Below the pieces are notes generated by a model, which searched no databases, was not told the origin of the DNA, and was given only the letters and a program-made list of their open reading frames with translations. From the NCBI RefSeq assembly GCF_002929705.1, contig NZ_PJIN01000002.1, positions 248,001 through 312,000 on the forward strand: a DNA stretch of 64,000 nucleotides, written 5' to 3'. Positions 17,128 through 25,008 of this stretch are shown piece after piece. This DNA is from Arthrobacter sp. N199823. Lineage in GTDB: Bacteria > Actinomycetota > Actinomycetes > Actinomycetales > Micrococcaceae. Within the stretch, counting starts at the first letter, position 1. Each line of letters begins with the position of its first letter. The translations under genes and the position numbers were made by a program.

Positions 17128-17763
17128 ATGACTGTGCAAGCAGAGACCGCGCAAGCAGGGACCGCGGAGGCAGTGCCAGTCACAACGGGCACTGCGGACG
17201 TAATGCCGACGCTGACCGAGGACTTCAAGGCTGCCTTTGGCGGGCATCCCGCCGGGGTCGCCATCATTACGGCCGATTCCGTCACAGGACCGGTGGGAAT
17301 TACGGCGTCGTCAGTGGCCTCCGTATCCGCCGAGCCGCCGTTGCTCGCCTTCTCCCTCGCTGCATCCAGCGGATCAGCAGCAGCCATCGCTGTGGCCGAT
17401 TCAGTGGTGGTCCACCTGCTGACCACGGATGATTTGGAACTAGCCAAGACCTTCGCCAATTCAACGTCGGAGCGGTTTACTGCCGCTATGCCCTGGACCC
17501 GGCTCGAGACAGGTGAGCCGCTGCTGGTGCACGGCGGTTATGCGCTGAGGTGCAAGGTCCTTAGCCGCACCCCGGCAGGGGGGTCGTTGCTGCTGGCGGC
17601 CCAGGTTCTGCAGATCATGCCCCAGGAAAAGGCTGGTGCCGAACACGGTGGAACGGGTCAGGCGGGAAGATCACCCGCTGGGGCAGCACGTGCCGGTGCG
17701 CCCATGGTTTATCACAACCGTAACTTCCACGCCCTTGGCGAACACAGCGTCCTGTCGCGCTAG
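17128..17763 (+). CDS. Flavin reductase-like FMN-binding protein, probable SoxR target
   Basis: 211 residues from ATG 17128 (GAGAGGA at 17112-17118). The flavin reductase/HpaC-like split-barrel domain spans about 28-205: FGGHPAGVAIITADS, GITASSVASVSAEPPLLAFSLA, VHLLTTDDLELAKTFA, and the C-terminal VYHNRNFHALG. It probably reduces FMN/FAD with NAD(P)H, or binds flavin for a partner monooxygenase. A Gly/Ala-rich insert (nt about 17632-17700) interrupts the last part of the fold. The SoxR-box promoter suggests induction by redox-cycling compounds. Confidence 0.85.
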   Translation: MTVQAETAQAGTAEAVPVTTGTADVMPTLTEDFKAAFGGHPAGVAIITADSVTGPVGITASSVASVSAEPPLLAFSLAASSGSAAAIAVADSVVVHLLTTDDLELAKTFANSTSERFTAAMPWTRLETGEPLLVHGGYALRCKVLSRTPAGGSLLLAAQVLQIMPQEKAGAEHGGTGQAGRSPAGAARAGAPMVYHNRNFHALGEHSVLSR

Positions 17764-18068
17764 GTAGCTTCGGCAAACTCACAGCGTTTGTTCACTTTGG
17801 CACTTAGTTGATCCTCCTGGCTCCGGGGGAGGGCTGGGGTAGACTGGCCATCCAATGGAAAGTAAATCTAGGGGCCGGCGCAACGGTCTGCAGAGCACCT
17901 CAAGTGCCACCTGTCATCACGTTGCCCATGCCGGCAAAACCCGCACACAAGACCTAAGTTCCCCCATCCCCGCAGTGGCCGGCCCCGTCGCCGACCACCC
18001 TCCGCCGGCGGCCAACCCCCACGTGAACGCAGCATCTCTGCGCACACTGACAAGGGGGGTGCAGTAAA
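17764..18068 (+). promoter_or_regulatory. Promoter and structured leader of the CNNM operon
   Basis: A -10-like TAGACT lies at 17840-17845. The leader after it can fold: GCCGGC (17874-17879) pairs with GCCGGC (17930-17935), GCAACG (17880-17885) with CGTTGC (17920-17925), and inside is GCAC-CTCAA-GTGC (17895-17907) flanked by GGT/ACC. The two outer helices stack with a 4-nt bulge. The leader ends with AAGGGGGG (18052-18059). No riboswitch class was recognised, and no convincing ORF lies here. Confidence 0.45.
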
Positions 18069-19463
18069 ATCGAATGGTTATTACTTGCAGCAGGTCTGCT
18101 GCTCATCCTTGGCACAGGATTCTTTGTTGCCGTTGAATTTTCCCTCGTTGCGCTGGACCAAGCCACCGTACAGCGGGCGGTGAACACTGGCGATAAAGCC
18201 GCAGTGCCACTTCTTCGTTGTTTGAAGTCGCTGTCCACCCAGCTCTCCAGCTGCCAGCTCGGCATTACCCTGACCACCTTGCTGACAGGTTTCCTGATGG
18301 AACCTTCGCTTGGTGCTCTACTCATGGGTCCGCTGGGTGCCGTGGGCGTTCCAGACGCTGCAGTGTCCGCAGTCGCCTTGGCCCTGGCCATGTTGATAGC
18401 AACCCTGCTCTCGATGCTGATTGGTGAGCTGGTCCCGAAGAATATGGCCATCGCCAAATCCTTTGAAATTGGCAAGATGATCGCCCGGCCGCAGCTGGTC
18501 TTTACCGCCGTATTCAAGCCCGCCATCATCGTCTTGAACGGCTTCTCGAATAAGGTGCTGAACCTGTTCGGCATGGAAGCCAAGGAAGAGATTTCCGGTG
18601 CGCGTTCGCCGTCGGAACTTGCCTCCTTGGTGCGCCGATCCGCCGCCATGGGCACCTTGGACAAGGGTACGGCAACCTTCGTGGCCCGGACCCTGAGCTT
18701 TTCCGGGCGCACAGCCGCCGATGTCATGACCCCGCGCATGCAGGTTGAGACCATTGAAAGCACACAGTCCGTGGCCGAGATCATCGATGCCGCCCGCCGC
18801 ACCGGCTTCTCTAGATTCCCGGTTATTGACGAATCCCCAGACAACATTGTGGGCGTTGTCCACCTGAAAAAGGCCGTTGCAGTTCCCTTCCACAAGCGTG
18901 AATCACTGGAAGTGGGTGCCATCATGACCGAGGTCTTGCGCGTGCCCGAAACCGTCCACCTCGACGCCCTGATTCTGGAGCTCCGCGAAGGAAATCTGCA
19001 GATGGCAGTGGTCCAGGACGAATACGGCGGCACCGCTGGCGTGACCACTCTGGAAGATTTGGTAGAAGAAATTGTTGGCGAAGTCTCCGACGAGCATGAC
19101 CGCATCAAGCCCGGCATCTTGCTCGGCGCCGATGGTACGTGGTTCTTCCCGGGCCTCATGCGTCCTGACGAGGTTTCCGAGCGCATTGGCCCGCTCAATG
19201 TCCCTGACGAGGCAAGCTACGAAACCGTGGGTGGCTTCATGATGGCCGAACTGGGCCGCATTGCTGCCCCCGGCGATAGCGTCAGTGTTGAAGGTGGCCA
19301 GCTGGTGGTTGACAGGATAGAACGACGCCGGATCGACAGGATCCGCTTCATCCCGGCACCTTTGCCTGGAGGTACTGAAGGTGACGGAAGCGGCAAGAAC
19401 GCCAAGGCCAACCCCTCCAACAAGGCCACCGCCGATACGAAAGACCGGGGTGATCTTCGATGA
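18069..19463 (+). CDS. CNNM/HlyC-type membrane protein with CBS domains, apparent ATC start
   Basis: 464 residues if started at ATC 18069. The frame is open back to TGA 18048-18050 but holds no ATG, GTG or TTG before GTG 18180. Residues before 18180 (EWLLLAAGLLLILGTGFF then VAVEFSLVALD) are the family's first membrane helix, so a start at 18180 would remove it. AAGGGGGG (18052-18059) is 9 nt upstream of the ATC. Domains: DUF21 membrane part (about 1-200), CBS pair (about 215-345) with MTPRMQVETIE and FSRFPVIDESPDNIVGVVHLK, and CorC_HlyC domain (about 360-440). The family is linked to Mg2+/Co2+ handling. ATGA overlap with the next gene. Confidence 0.85.
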   Translation: MEWLLLAAGLLLILGTGFFVAVEFSLVALDQATVQRAVNTGDKAAVPLLRCLKSLSTQLSSCQLGITLTTLLTGFLMEPSLGALLMGPLGAVGVPDAAVSAVALALAMLIATLLSMLIGELVPKNMAIAKSFEIGKMIARPQLVFTAVFKPAIIVLNGFSNKVLNLFGMEAKEEISGARSPSELASLVRRSAAMGTLDKGTATFVARTLSFSGRTAADVMTPRMQVETIESTQSVAEIIDAARRTGFSRFPVIDESPDNIVGVVHLKKAVAVPFHKRESLEVGAIMTEVLRVPETVHLDALILELREGNLQMAVVQDEYGGTAGVTTLEDLVEEIVGEVSDEHDRIKPGILLGADGTWFFPGLMRPDEVSERIGPLNVPDEASYETVGGFMMAELGRIAAPGDSVSVEGGQLVVDRIERRRIDRIRFIPAPLPGGTEGDGSGKNAKANPSNKATADTKDRGDLR

Positions 19464-20518
19464 GCCCCTGGGCCGGACTTGCCTGGTTGGTGGTGCTGCT
19501 CCTAGGTAACGCCTTCTTTGTTGCCGCTGAGTTTGCTGTTATGACAGCACGCCGCAGTCAGATTGAACCCCTTGCCGACGCCGGCTCCAAGCGTGCCAAG
19601 ATCACCTTGGGCGCCATGGAAAACGTGTCACTGATGCTGGCCTGTTCGCAGCTCGGCATCACTGTGTGTTCACTGTTGATCCTGAACGTTTCCGAACCTG
19701 CCATTCACCACTTGATTGCCGAACCCTTGCACACCATTGGTGTTGCGGACAATGTCGCCTCGCCGGTAGCCTTCATCATCACTTTGGCGCTGGTGACGTT
19801 CTTGCACGTGACGTTCGGGGAAATGGTACCCAAGAACATGAGCGTTTCCGCCGCGGACAAGGCAGCTCTGCTGCTGGCTCCGCCGCTGGTGCTGGTGGGC
19901 AAGGTAGTGCGCCCGGTCATCGTGTCACTGAACTGGTGTGCCAATCACATTGTGCGGCTGTTCGGGATCACTCCGCAGGACGAGGTCTCCTCCAGCTACA
20001 CGCTCGAAGAGGTCCAGTCCATCGTGGAGGAATCCACGCGCAGCGGCTTGGTGGATGACCAGACGGGTCTCATCACCGGTGCCCTGGAATTCTCCTCGCA
20101 AACGGCACAAGGCATCATGGTGCCGTTGGCGGGCTTAGTTACGCTGCCCGTCGATGCCACCCCCGTGGACTTCGAGCGCAAGGTGGGCAAGACCGGATTC
20201 TCCCGGTTTGTCTTTGCTGACGAGGCGGGCGTGCTGATTGGCTATCTGCATCTAAAGGATGTGCTGCGGATTCCGTTGGAACGCTATGAGTTGCCCATTG
20301 GTGAAGGGCGCGTGCGGTCCATGGTCAACTTGCAGGCCACCGAGGAAATTGAGGATGTGCTGGCAACCATGCAGCGCAGCGGATCGCACATGGCTCGCGT
20401 CATTGACGCCAATGAACAGACCATGGGCGTGCTGTTCCTCGAGGATGTCATTGAGCAACTGGTCGGGGAGATTCGCGACGCAACCCAGACAAACGTTCAG
20501 GAGCGACGCAAGGCTTGA
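19460..20518 (+). CDS. CNNM/HlyC-type membrane protein, second copy
   Basis: 352 residues. The DUF21 domain begins at once (LAWLVVLLLGNAFFVAAEFAV, TARRSQIEPLADAGSKRAK) and includes LACSQLGITVCSLLI and VPKNMSVSAADKA. A CBS pair follows (about 205-340). Unlike the first gene, the C-terminal CorC_HlyC domain is missing, so the two coupled proteins probably form a hetero-oligomer in which only one carries that domain (inference). The paired arrangement is common in Actinobacteria. Confidence 0.9.
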   Translation: MSPWAGLAWLVVLLLGNAFFVAAEFAVMTARRSQIEPLADAGSKRAKITLGAMENVSLMLACSQLGITVCSLLILNVSEPAIHHLIAEPLHTIGVADNVASPVAFIITLALVTFLHVTFGEMVPKNMSVSAADKAALLLAPPLVLVGKVVRPVIVSLNWCANHIVRLFGITPQDEVSSSYTLEEVQSIVEESTRSGLVDDQTGLITGALEFSSQTAQGIMVPLAGLVTLPVDATPVDFERKVGKTGFSRFVFADEAGVLIGYLHLKDVLRIPLERYELPIGEGRVRSMVNLQATEEIEDVLATMQRSGSHMARVIDANEQTMGVLFLEDVIEQLVGEIRDATQTNVQERRKA

Positions 20519-20541
20519 TGCGAACCGTTCCCAATATGGGC

Positions 20542-20570
20542 TATGCTGGTCTTATTGGTAACAATTCTCA
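20542..20570 (+). promoter_or_regulatory. znu promoter with candidate Zur box
   Basis: A -10-like TATGCT (20542-20547) is followed by TGGTAACAATTCTCA (20556-20570); its complement reads TGAGAATTGTTACCA, a 7-1-7 Fur-family arrangement with 4 of 7 symmetric positions. It lies 24 nt before the znuA ATG. Moderate match only. Confidence 0.4.
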
Positions 20571-20593
20571 TTAGCACGTCACTAAGGAATCGC

Positions 20594-21520
20594 ATGTCTG
20601 CAAACCGTCGCTCATTTCTGCTCATAGGGGCCGCCTTGGCGGCCTCGATCACCCTGGCGGGGTGCGGCGGCGGGACCCCGGCCGGGGATGGAGTAAGCAG
20701 CAGCGGAACTATAGCGGTCGTGGCCTCCACCAATGTTTATGGCGATATTGCCAAGAGTATTGGTGGAGACCACGTTGACGTCCACACCATCATTTCCGAT
20801 CCCAACGCTGACCCGCATGGGTATGAGGCCAACGCTCAGGACAAACTGGCCGTCTCAAAGGCCCAGATCGGCATTGAAAACGGTGGCGGCTACGACGACT
20901 TCTTCACTCAGCTGGCCAAGGGGCAGCTGGAGAGCGCGGAAGTTATCAACGTGAGCACGTTATCCGGTCTGGATACAGCTGCTGACTTCAACGAGCACGT
21001 TTGGTACTCACTTCCCACCATGGTCAAACTGGCCGATGATCTTGCTGCGCGCTTCAGTGCCGAGCTTCCGGCCCAATCCGCGGCGTTTACGCAACAGGCC
21101 GACGCCTTCAAGGTCCAGATTGGCGCCATGAGCTCCCGCTTGGCGGCGTTGAAAACCAAGCACAACGGGGCCGGTGCCGCCGTGACCGAGCCTGTTCCGC
21201 TCTACCTGCTCGCCGAGGCTGGCCTGGTTAACAAGACGCCGGAAAAGTTCACCTCCGCCGTCGAAAATGGGGCCGATGTTCCGGCCTCGACGCTCACCGA
21301 GGTGCTGGGCGTGATGGACTCAGGCACCATTGCCGTGTTGGCCTACAACACCCAGACCCAGAGCCCCCAGACCGAGAAGGTCAAGACTGCTGCCCTGAAT
21401 GCCGGAGTTCCTGTGGTTGACTTCGCAGAGACCTTACCGGCTGATACGAGCTACCTGGCCTGGATGCTTGGTAATGTAAGTAACTTGGAACAAGGACTAA
21501 ATGCAGCGGCTGGAAAATGA
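20594..21520 (+). CDS. znuA: Zinc/manganese ABC transporter solute-binding lipoprotein
   Basis: 308 residues from ATG 20594 (AAGGAAT just upstream). A lipoprotein signal peptide ends in the lipobox LAGC. The cluster A-I binding-protein fold shows the metal His of DPHGYEANAQDKLAVSKA and of FNEHVWYSLPTM, and the C-terminal TETLPADTSYLAWM-like segment (here AETLPADTSYLAWML). It captures Zn2+ (or Mn2+) outside the membrane. It overlaps the ATPase gene by ATGA. Zinc is favoured by the candidate Zur box and the nearby Fur/Zur gene. Confidence 0.88.
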   Translation: MSANRRSFLLIGAALAASITLAGCGGGTPAGDGVSSSGTIAVVASTNVYGDIAKSIGGDHVDVHTIISDPNADPHGYEANAQDKLAVSKAQIGIENGGGYDDFFTQLAKGQLESAEVINVSTLSGLDTAADFNEHVWYSLPTMVKLADDLAARFSAELPAQSAAFTQQADAFKVQIGAMSSRLAALKTKHNGAGAAVTEPVPLYLLAEAGLVNKTPEKFTSAVENGADVPASTLTEVLGVMDSGTIAVLAYNTQTQSPQTEKVKTAALNAGVPVVDFAETLPADTSYLAWMLGNVSNLEQGLNAAAGK

Positions 21521-22377
21521 CCGAATCAGCACCATCGGTCATTACGCTCAAGCGCGCCACTCTCAAGTACGGCCAACGCACCCTCTGGCATGACCTCAAC
21601 TTAGAAGTCCAGCCCGGTGAATTCCTGGCCGTCCTGGGTGCAAATGGCAGCGGCAAAACCAGCTTCCTGAAAATCCTGCTGGGCCTGGTTCCGCTGAGCT
21701 CTGGCAGCATGACGCTCGACGGCGCACCCGCCAAACGCGGTAGCCGCAGCATTGGCTATGTTCCCCAGCAAAAAAACTTTTCTCCCGATACTGCCTTGCG
21801 AGCCCGCGACTTGGTGGGCTTGGGCGTTGACGGCCACAAATGGGGCTTCCGGATGCGTGGCCGGGCGTACACCAAGCGCGTGGATGAACTGCTGGAAATG
21901 GTGGGGGCCACCAGCTACGCCAAGATCCCCGTGGGAATGCTTTCCGGTGGTGAACAGCAGCGCTTGCGCATCGCCCAAGCGCTGGCATCTAACCCCAAAG
22001 TCCTGCTGTGTGATGAGCCGCTGCTTTCGCTTGATATGCAACACCAAAAAGCCGTGAGCGCGCTCGTGGCCCAACAGGCCACGGCGAATGGGACCGCGGT
22101 GGTTTTTGTCACGCATGAGATCAACCCCATTTTGGAGCACGTGGACCGGGTGCTCTATCTGGCCGGCGGGCGGTTCACGCTCGGTTCCCCGGACCAGGTC
22201 ATGCGGACCGAGGTGCTCTCTGCGCTGTATCAAACCAGGGTTGAGGTGCTCAACGTTGACGGCAAGCTCGTGGTGGTGGGGCGGCCAGATTCTGTCATTG
22301 ACGGTCACGTTGCTGACCAGCCTCGCACTGACGAGGAAACTGCCCTCAAAAACATCGTTGATGGGTGGCAATCATGA
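21517..22377 (+). CDS. znuC: Zinc ABC transporter ATP-binding protein
   Basis: 286 residues. Walker A GANGSGKTS (about 41-49), Q-loop IGYVPQQKNF, signature SGGEQQR (about 145-151), Walker B VLLCDEPLLSLD (about 161-172) and H-loop VTHEI. The C-terminal 60 residues (GRFTLGSPDQVMRTEVLSALY onward) are typical of metal-ABC ATPases. Overlapping starts on both sides (ATGA at 21517 and 22374) make znuACB one translational unit. Confidence 0.92.
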   Translation: MTESAPSVITLKRATLKYGQRTLWHDLNLEVQPGEFLAVLGANGSGKTSFLKILLGLVPLSSGSMTLDGAPAKRGSRSIGYVPQQKNFSPDTALRARDLVGLGVDGHKWGFRMRGRAYTKRVDELLEMVGATSYAKIPVGMLSGGEQQRLRIAQALASNPKVLLCDEPLLSLDMQHQKAVSALVAQQATANGTAVVFVTHEINPILEHVDRVLYLAGGRFTLGSPDQVMRTEVLSALYQTRVEVLNVDGKLVVVGRPDSVIDGHVADQPRTDEETALKNIVDGWQS

Positions 22378-23252
22378 ATTGGGCTGACTTTTCAGACGCA
22401 GTCTTTAATTTCACCAACTACGGGGAATTGCTACCACTCTTTCGCGATACTCTGCTGGCCGGCGCCATCCTTGGCCTGGTAGGCGGCTTGGTCGGCACCT
22501 TCGTCATGATGCGCGATCTTGCATTCGCCGTCCATGGCATCGCCGAGCTGTCCTTCGCGGGAGCAGCCTTTGCGTTGCTCATTGGTGTGGACGTCATTTT
22601 CGGATCGCTGGTGGGTTCCATCGCTGCCGCGCTACTGCTAGGCGTCATGGGTGTGCGGGCCAGAGAGAAAAACTCGGTCATTGGCGTCATCATGCCCTTC
22701 GGCCTGGGTCTGGGTATCTTGTTCTTGTCGCTGTACGACGGCCGATCGGCCAATAAATTTGGCCTGCTCACCGGTCAGATCGTCTCCGTAGATTCCACTC
22801 AGCTCTCGGTTCTGGCCGGGACCGCATTGGTGGTGGTGGCTGGGCTGGCGCTCATTTGGCGCCCGCTGACCTTTGCCAGTGCCGATCCTGACATCGCCGC
22901 CGCCCGCGGCGTTCCTGTGCGGACTCTCTCGCTGGCGTTCATGTTCCTGCTGGGTATTGCTGTGGCACTGTCCATCCAGGTGGTGGGCTCGCTGCTGGTC
23001 TTGGCGCTGCTCATCACTCCTGCTGCGGCGGCACTTCAGGTGACGGCAGCTCCGCGCATGGTGGTGCTGCTGAGCGTGGCTTTTGCCATGATCTCCACCG
23101 TGGGTGGCATCATGCTGGCTTTAGGTGGAAGCATCCCCATCAGCCCATACGTCACGACGCTCTCGTTCGTGATCTACCTGGTGTGCCGGGTGGCTGGTTC
23201 GTGGCGGCGACGTCGTGGCTGGTCTGCCCGGCCTTCGCTGGCTGCCTCGTAG
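22374..23252 (+). CDS. znuB: Zinc ABC transporter permease
   Basis: 292 residues from ATG 22374 (GTG 22365 is also possible). About eight hydrophobic segments of the ABC-3 family, including FRDTLLAGAILGLVGGLVGTFVMMRDLAFAVHGIAELSFAGAA and the conserved VGSLLVLALLITPAAAALQ. It forms the membrane channel for ZnuA/ZnuC. It ends 14 nt before the stop of the convergent MarR-type gene; no terminator is evident in that gap. Confidence 0.92.
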   Translation: MNWADFSDAVFNFTNYGELLPLFRDTLLAGAILGLVGGLVGTFVMMRDLAFAVHGIAELSFAGAAFALLIGVDVIFGSLVGSIAAALLLGVMGVRAREKNSVIGVIMPFGLGLGILFLSLYDGRSANKFGLLTGQIVSVDSTQLSVLAGTALVVVAGLALIWRPLTFASADPDIAAARGVPVRTLSLAFMFLLGIAVALSIQVVGSLLVLALLITPAAAALQVTAAPRMVVLLSVAFAMISTVGGIMLALGGSIPISPYVTTLSFVIYLVCRVAGSWRRRRGWSARPSLAAS

Positions 23253-23266
23253 TTCTTGTAGTAGCT

Positions 23267-23791
23267 CTAGTCGGCGTCGTTGTACCTGGTGAGTGCCGCG
23301 GCGAATGTGGCAATCTCGACATCGCTCCATCCTGACAGTCGGTCCTTGACCACGCTCTGGTGGACGCGCGTGGAGGTGGCCAGCTGGACCTCCCCGGACT
23401 CGGTTAACGCCAGTACTCGTCCGCGGCCCGATGGTACGGAGTTGGGTGTGGGGGTGGCTTCGAGGCTGCTTTCAGTGGTGGCAGCGGCGTCCTTGGCAGC
23501 AGCGTCCTTTGCTTCGTGCTCCTGACGCTCGTGGTGGTCTTGATAGTGGACCAGTCCCAAGGTGATCAGCGTGTTGATTTGCCGGGAAACGGTGGACCTG
23601 TTCAGCGAGAACGCGGCAGCTATGTCGGTAGCCCTGGCGGCGTCGGTGGTGGCTATAAAGCGCAGGAGTGAATCCTCAACAAACGTCAAGGTCTTTTCAA
23701 TACTGCGCGAGCGGGCGCTGGAACGGCGCGAGATCTCGCGCAACTGGCCAAATACTGCTTCAATATCGCTCTCGCGCACGGTGGGCTCCAT
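23267..23791 (-). CDS. MarR family transcriptional regulator
   Basis: 174 residues. A winged helix-turn-helix with LLRFIATTDAARATDIAAAFSLNRSTVSRQINTLITLGLV is followed by a wing interrupted by an insert of about 30 residues rich in Ala, Thr and Lys (KDAAAKDAAATTESS), then VLALTESGEVQLA. MarR proteins bind palindromes as dimers and repress neighbouring genes. The divergent membrane-protein gene and a perfect palindrome at 23829-23849 between them suggest that as target. A -10 TAGGCT ends 6 nt before the ATG, so the mRNA is probably leaderless. Confidence 0.85.
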   Translation of the reverse strand: MEPTVRESDIEAVFGQLREISRRSSARSRSIEKTLTFVEDSLLRFIATTDAARATDIAAAFSLNRSTVSRQINTLITLGLVHYQDHHERQEHEAKDAAAKDAAATTESSLEATPTPNSVPSGRGRVLALTESGEVQLATSTRVHQSVVKDRLSGWSDVEIATFAAALTRYNDAD

Positions 23792-23797
23792 GGTTCC

Positions 23798-23803
23798 AGC
23801 CTA
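23798..23803 (-). promoter_or_regulatory. -10 of the MarR gene, leaderless type
   Basis: TAGGCT on the minus strand, 6 nt before the ATG at 23791. This spacing puts the transcript start at or next to the start codon. Confidence 0.5.
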
Positions 23804-23828
23804 GTACGTGTTGCATGGAACAACTTCT

Positions 23829-23849
23829 AATGTTGCATAATGCAACATT
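23829..23849. promoter_or_regulatory. Candidate MarR operator
   Basis: A perfect palindrome, AATGTTGCAT, one A, then ATGCAACATT. A second partial copy of the half-site (GTTGCAT) lies at 23810-23816. It is placed between the divergent MarR and membrane-protein genes and overlaps a possible -35 TTGCAT (23833-23838) with -10 TAATCT (23855-23860) for the plus-strand gene. Confidence 0.65.
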
Positions 23850-23869
23850 AGGCGTAATCTTGACTCATC

Positions 23870-24991
23870 ATGACCTCTCACAGCACACCACTCGCAACTA
23901 TTGACCCCAAGCACCCCAAGCACCCCAAGCACCCCAAGCACCCCAAGCACCCCAAGCACCCCAAGCGCCCCGAGCGCGTGCCAGCGGCGGCATGGCGCAA
24001 GCTTGGCCTGACCATGGTCATCCCGTTCTTTCTAGTCACCGTCATGGGCTTGGCGTATCTGGGTGCTTTCCACCAGCCTGCTCCCCACAATGTGGCGGTA
24101 GCGGTGGTGGGCAACACGGCCAGCATGCAGGCATTTGCCCAAGGCCTGGAGGAGAAATCCGGGGAGGCCTTGGACGTGCGTACGGTTCCCGATGAGGCAG
24201 CGGCCAGGGCACTGATCATGAAGCGTGAAATCACGGCGGCCTATGCTCCCAGCGCCACTGCCGCCACCTTGATGCTCTCCAGCGCAGCCTCAGAGACCAC
24301 CGCCAATATCACTCAAAAGGTCTTCATGCCGGTGGCCTTTGAGCAGCACCTGCCGTTTCAGGTGCTCGACGTCAATCCCGTGGGCAGTCACGACACCACC
24401 GGACAGGGCCTGTTCTTCATGCTCGTGGCATTGAGCATTGGCGGCTACGCAAGTTCCGTGCCGTTGGCGGGGTTCATGGGCAGGATTCGCTTGCAGACAC
24501 GGTTTGGACTTGCAGCACTGGCCGCCGCCGTGGTGGCCACGCTCGCAGTGGTCATTGCAGGCCCCATCTACGGCGTGCTGCAGAGTCACCTCGGCGGGAC
24601 CTGGCTGCTGTCATGGGTTTACGTGCTAGCCATTGTGATGCTGGGAATGGGTCTTCATCCCGTCCTGCGGCACTGGACCACAGCCACCTTGACGCTGCTT
24701 TTCGTGGCGTTGAACTTCACCAGTTCAGGCGGAATTTTTGCCCCGGAGATGCAGCCAGGAATCTTTGGCGCGCTCAACAGCTTTTGGAATGGCGCCGCCT
24801 GGCATCACGCTGCGCAGACTCTGGCCTACTTCCCCGGACAGGGCATGGGTGCCGACATTCTCAAGCTGGTCCTGTGGCTGATTCCTGGCAGCGCCTTGAT
24901 GGTTCTGACGCATGTGTTCAGTGTGCGCAAGACCCAGCTCGCCAATGAAAACTCAAGCATCCGCGAGATTGAGGAAGTTGTCGCGGCCTAA
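23870..24991 (+). CDS. Membrane protein, ABC-2/YhgE-like, with N-terminal KHP repeats
   Basis: 373 residues. After a 32-residue Pro/Lys/His tail comes one membrane helix (about 43-63), an extracytoplasmic domain (about 65-175) and five or so further helices (about 180-345). This resembles the ABC-2/YhgE or DUF3533 topology of actinobacterial efflux-linked membrane proteins; function is not established. The tail is encoded by a 9-bp tandem repeat (23912-23965). A divergent MarR regulator probably controls it. -10 TAATCT is 9 nt before the ATG, with no Shine-Dalgarno sequence, so it may be leaderless. Confidence 0.7.
   Translation: MTSHSTPLATIDPKHPKHPKHPKHPKHPKHPKRPERVPAAAWRKLGLTMVIPFFLVTVMGLAYLGAFHQPAPHNVAVAVVGNTASMQAFAQGLEEKSGEALDVRTVPDEAAARALIMKREITAAYAPSATAATLMLSSAASETTANITQKVFMPVAFEQHLPFQVLDVNPVGSHDTTGQGLFFMLVALSIGGYASSVPLAGFMGRIRLQTRFGLAALAAAVVATLAVVIAGPIYGVLQSHLGGTWLLSWVYVLAIVMLGMGLHPVLRHWTTATLTLLFVALNFTSSGGIFAPEMQPGIFGALNSFWNGAAWHHAAQTLAYFPGQGMGADILKLVLWLIPGSALMVLTHVFSVRKTQLANENSSIREIEEVVAA
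23912..23965 (+). repeat. 9-bp tandem repeat, 6 copies, encoding Lys-His-Pro
   Basis: CACCCCAAG repeated six times without error, with a partial copy before it. As the unit is 9 bp, length changes would keep the frame and only alter the number of KHP triplets in the cytoplasmic tail. Confidence 0.95.
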
Positions 24992-25008
24992 CTGCAGCAG
25001 TCTGGTGT

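Noticed and set aside
17855..18067. 70-codon gene before the CNNM pair
   Set aside because: Covers the structured leader, has no ribosome site, and codon use is unlike neighbours; an untranslated leader is more likely.
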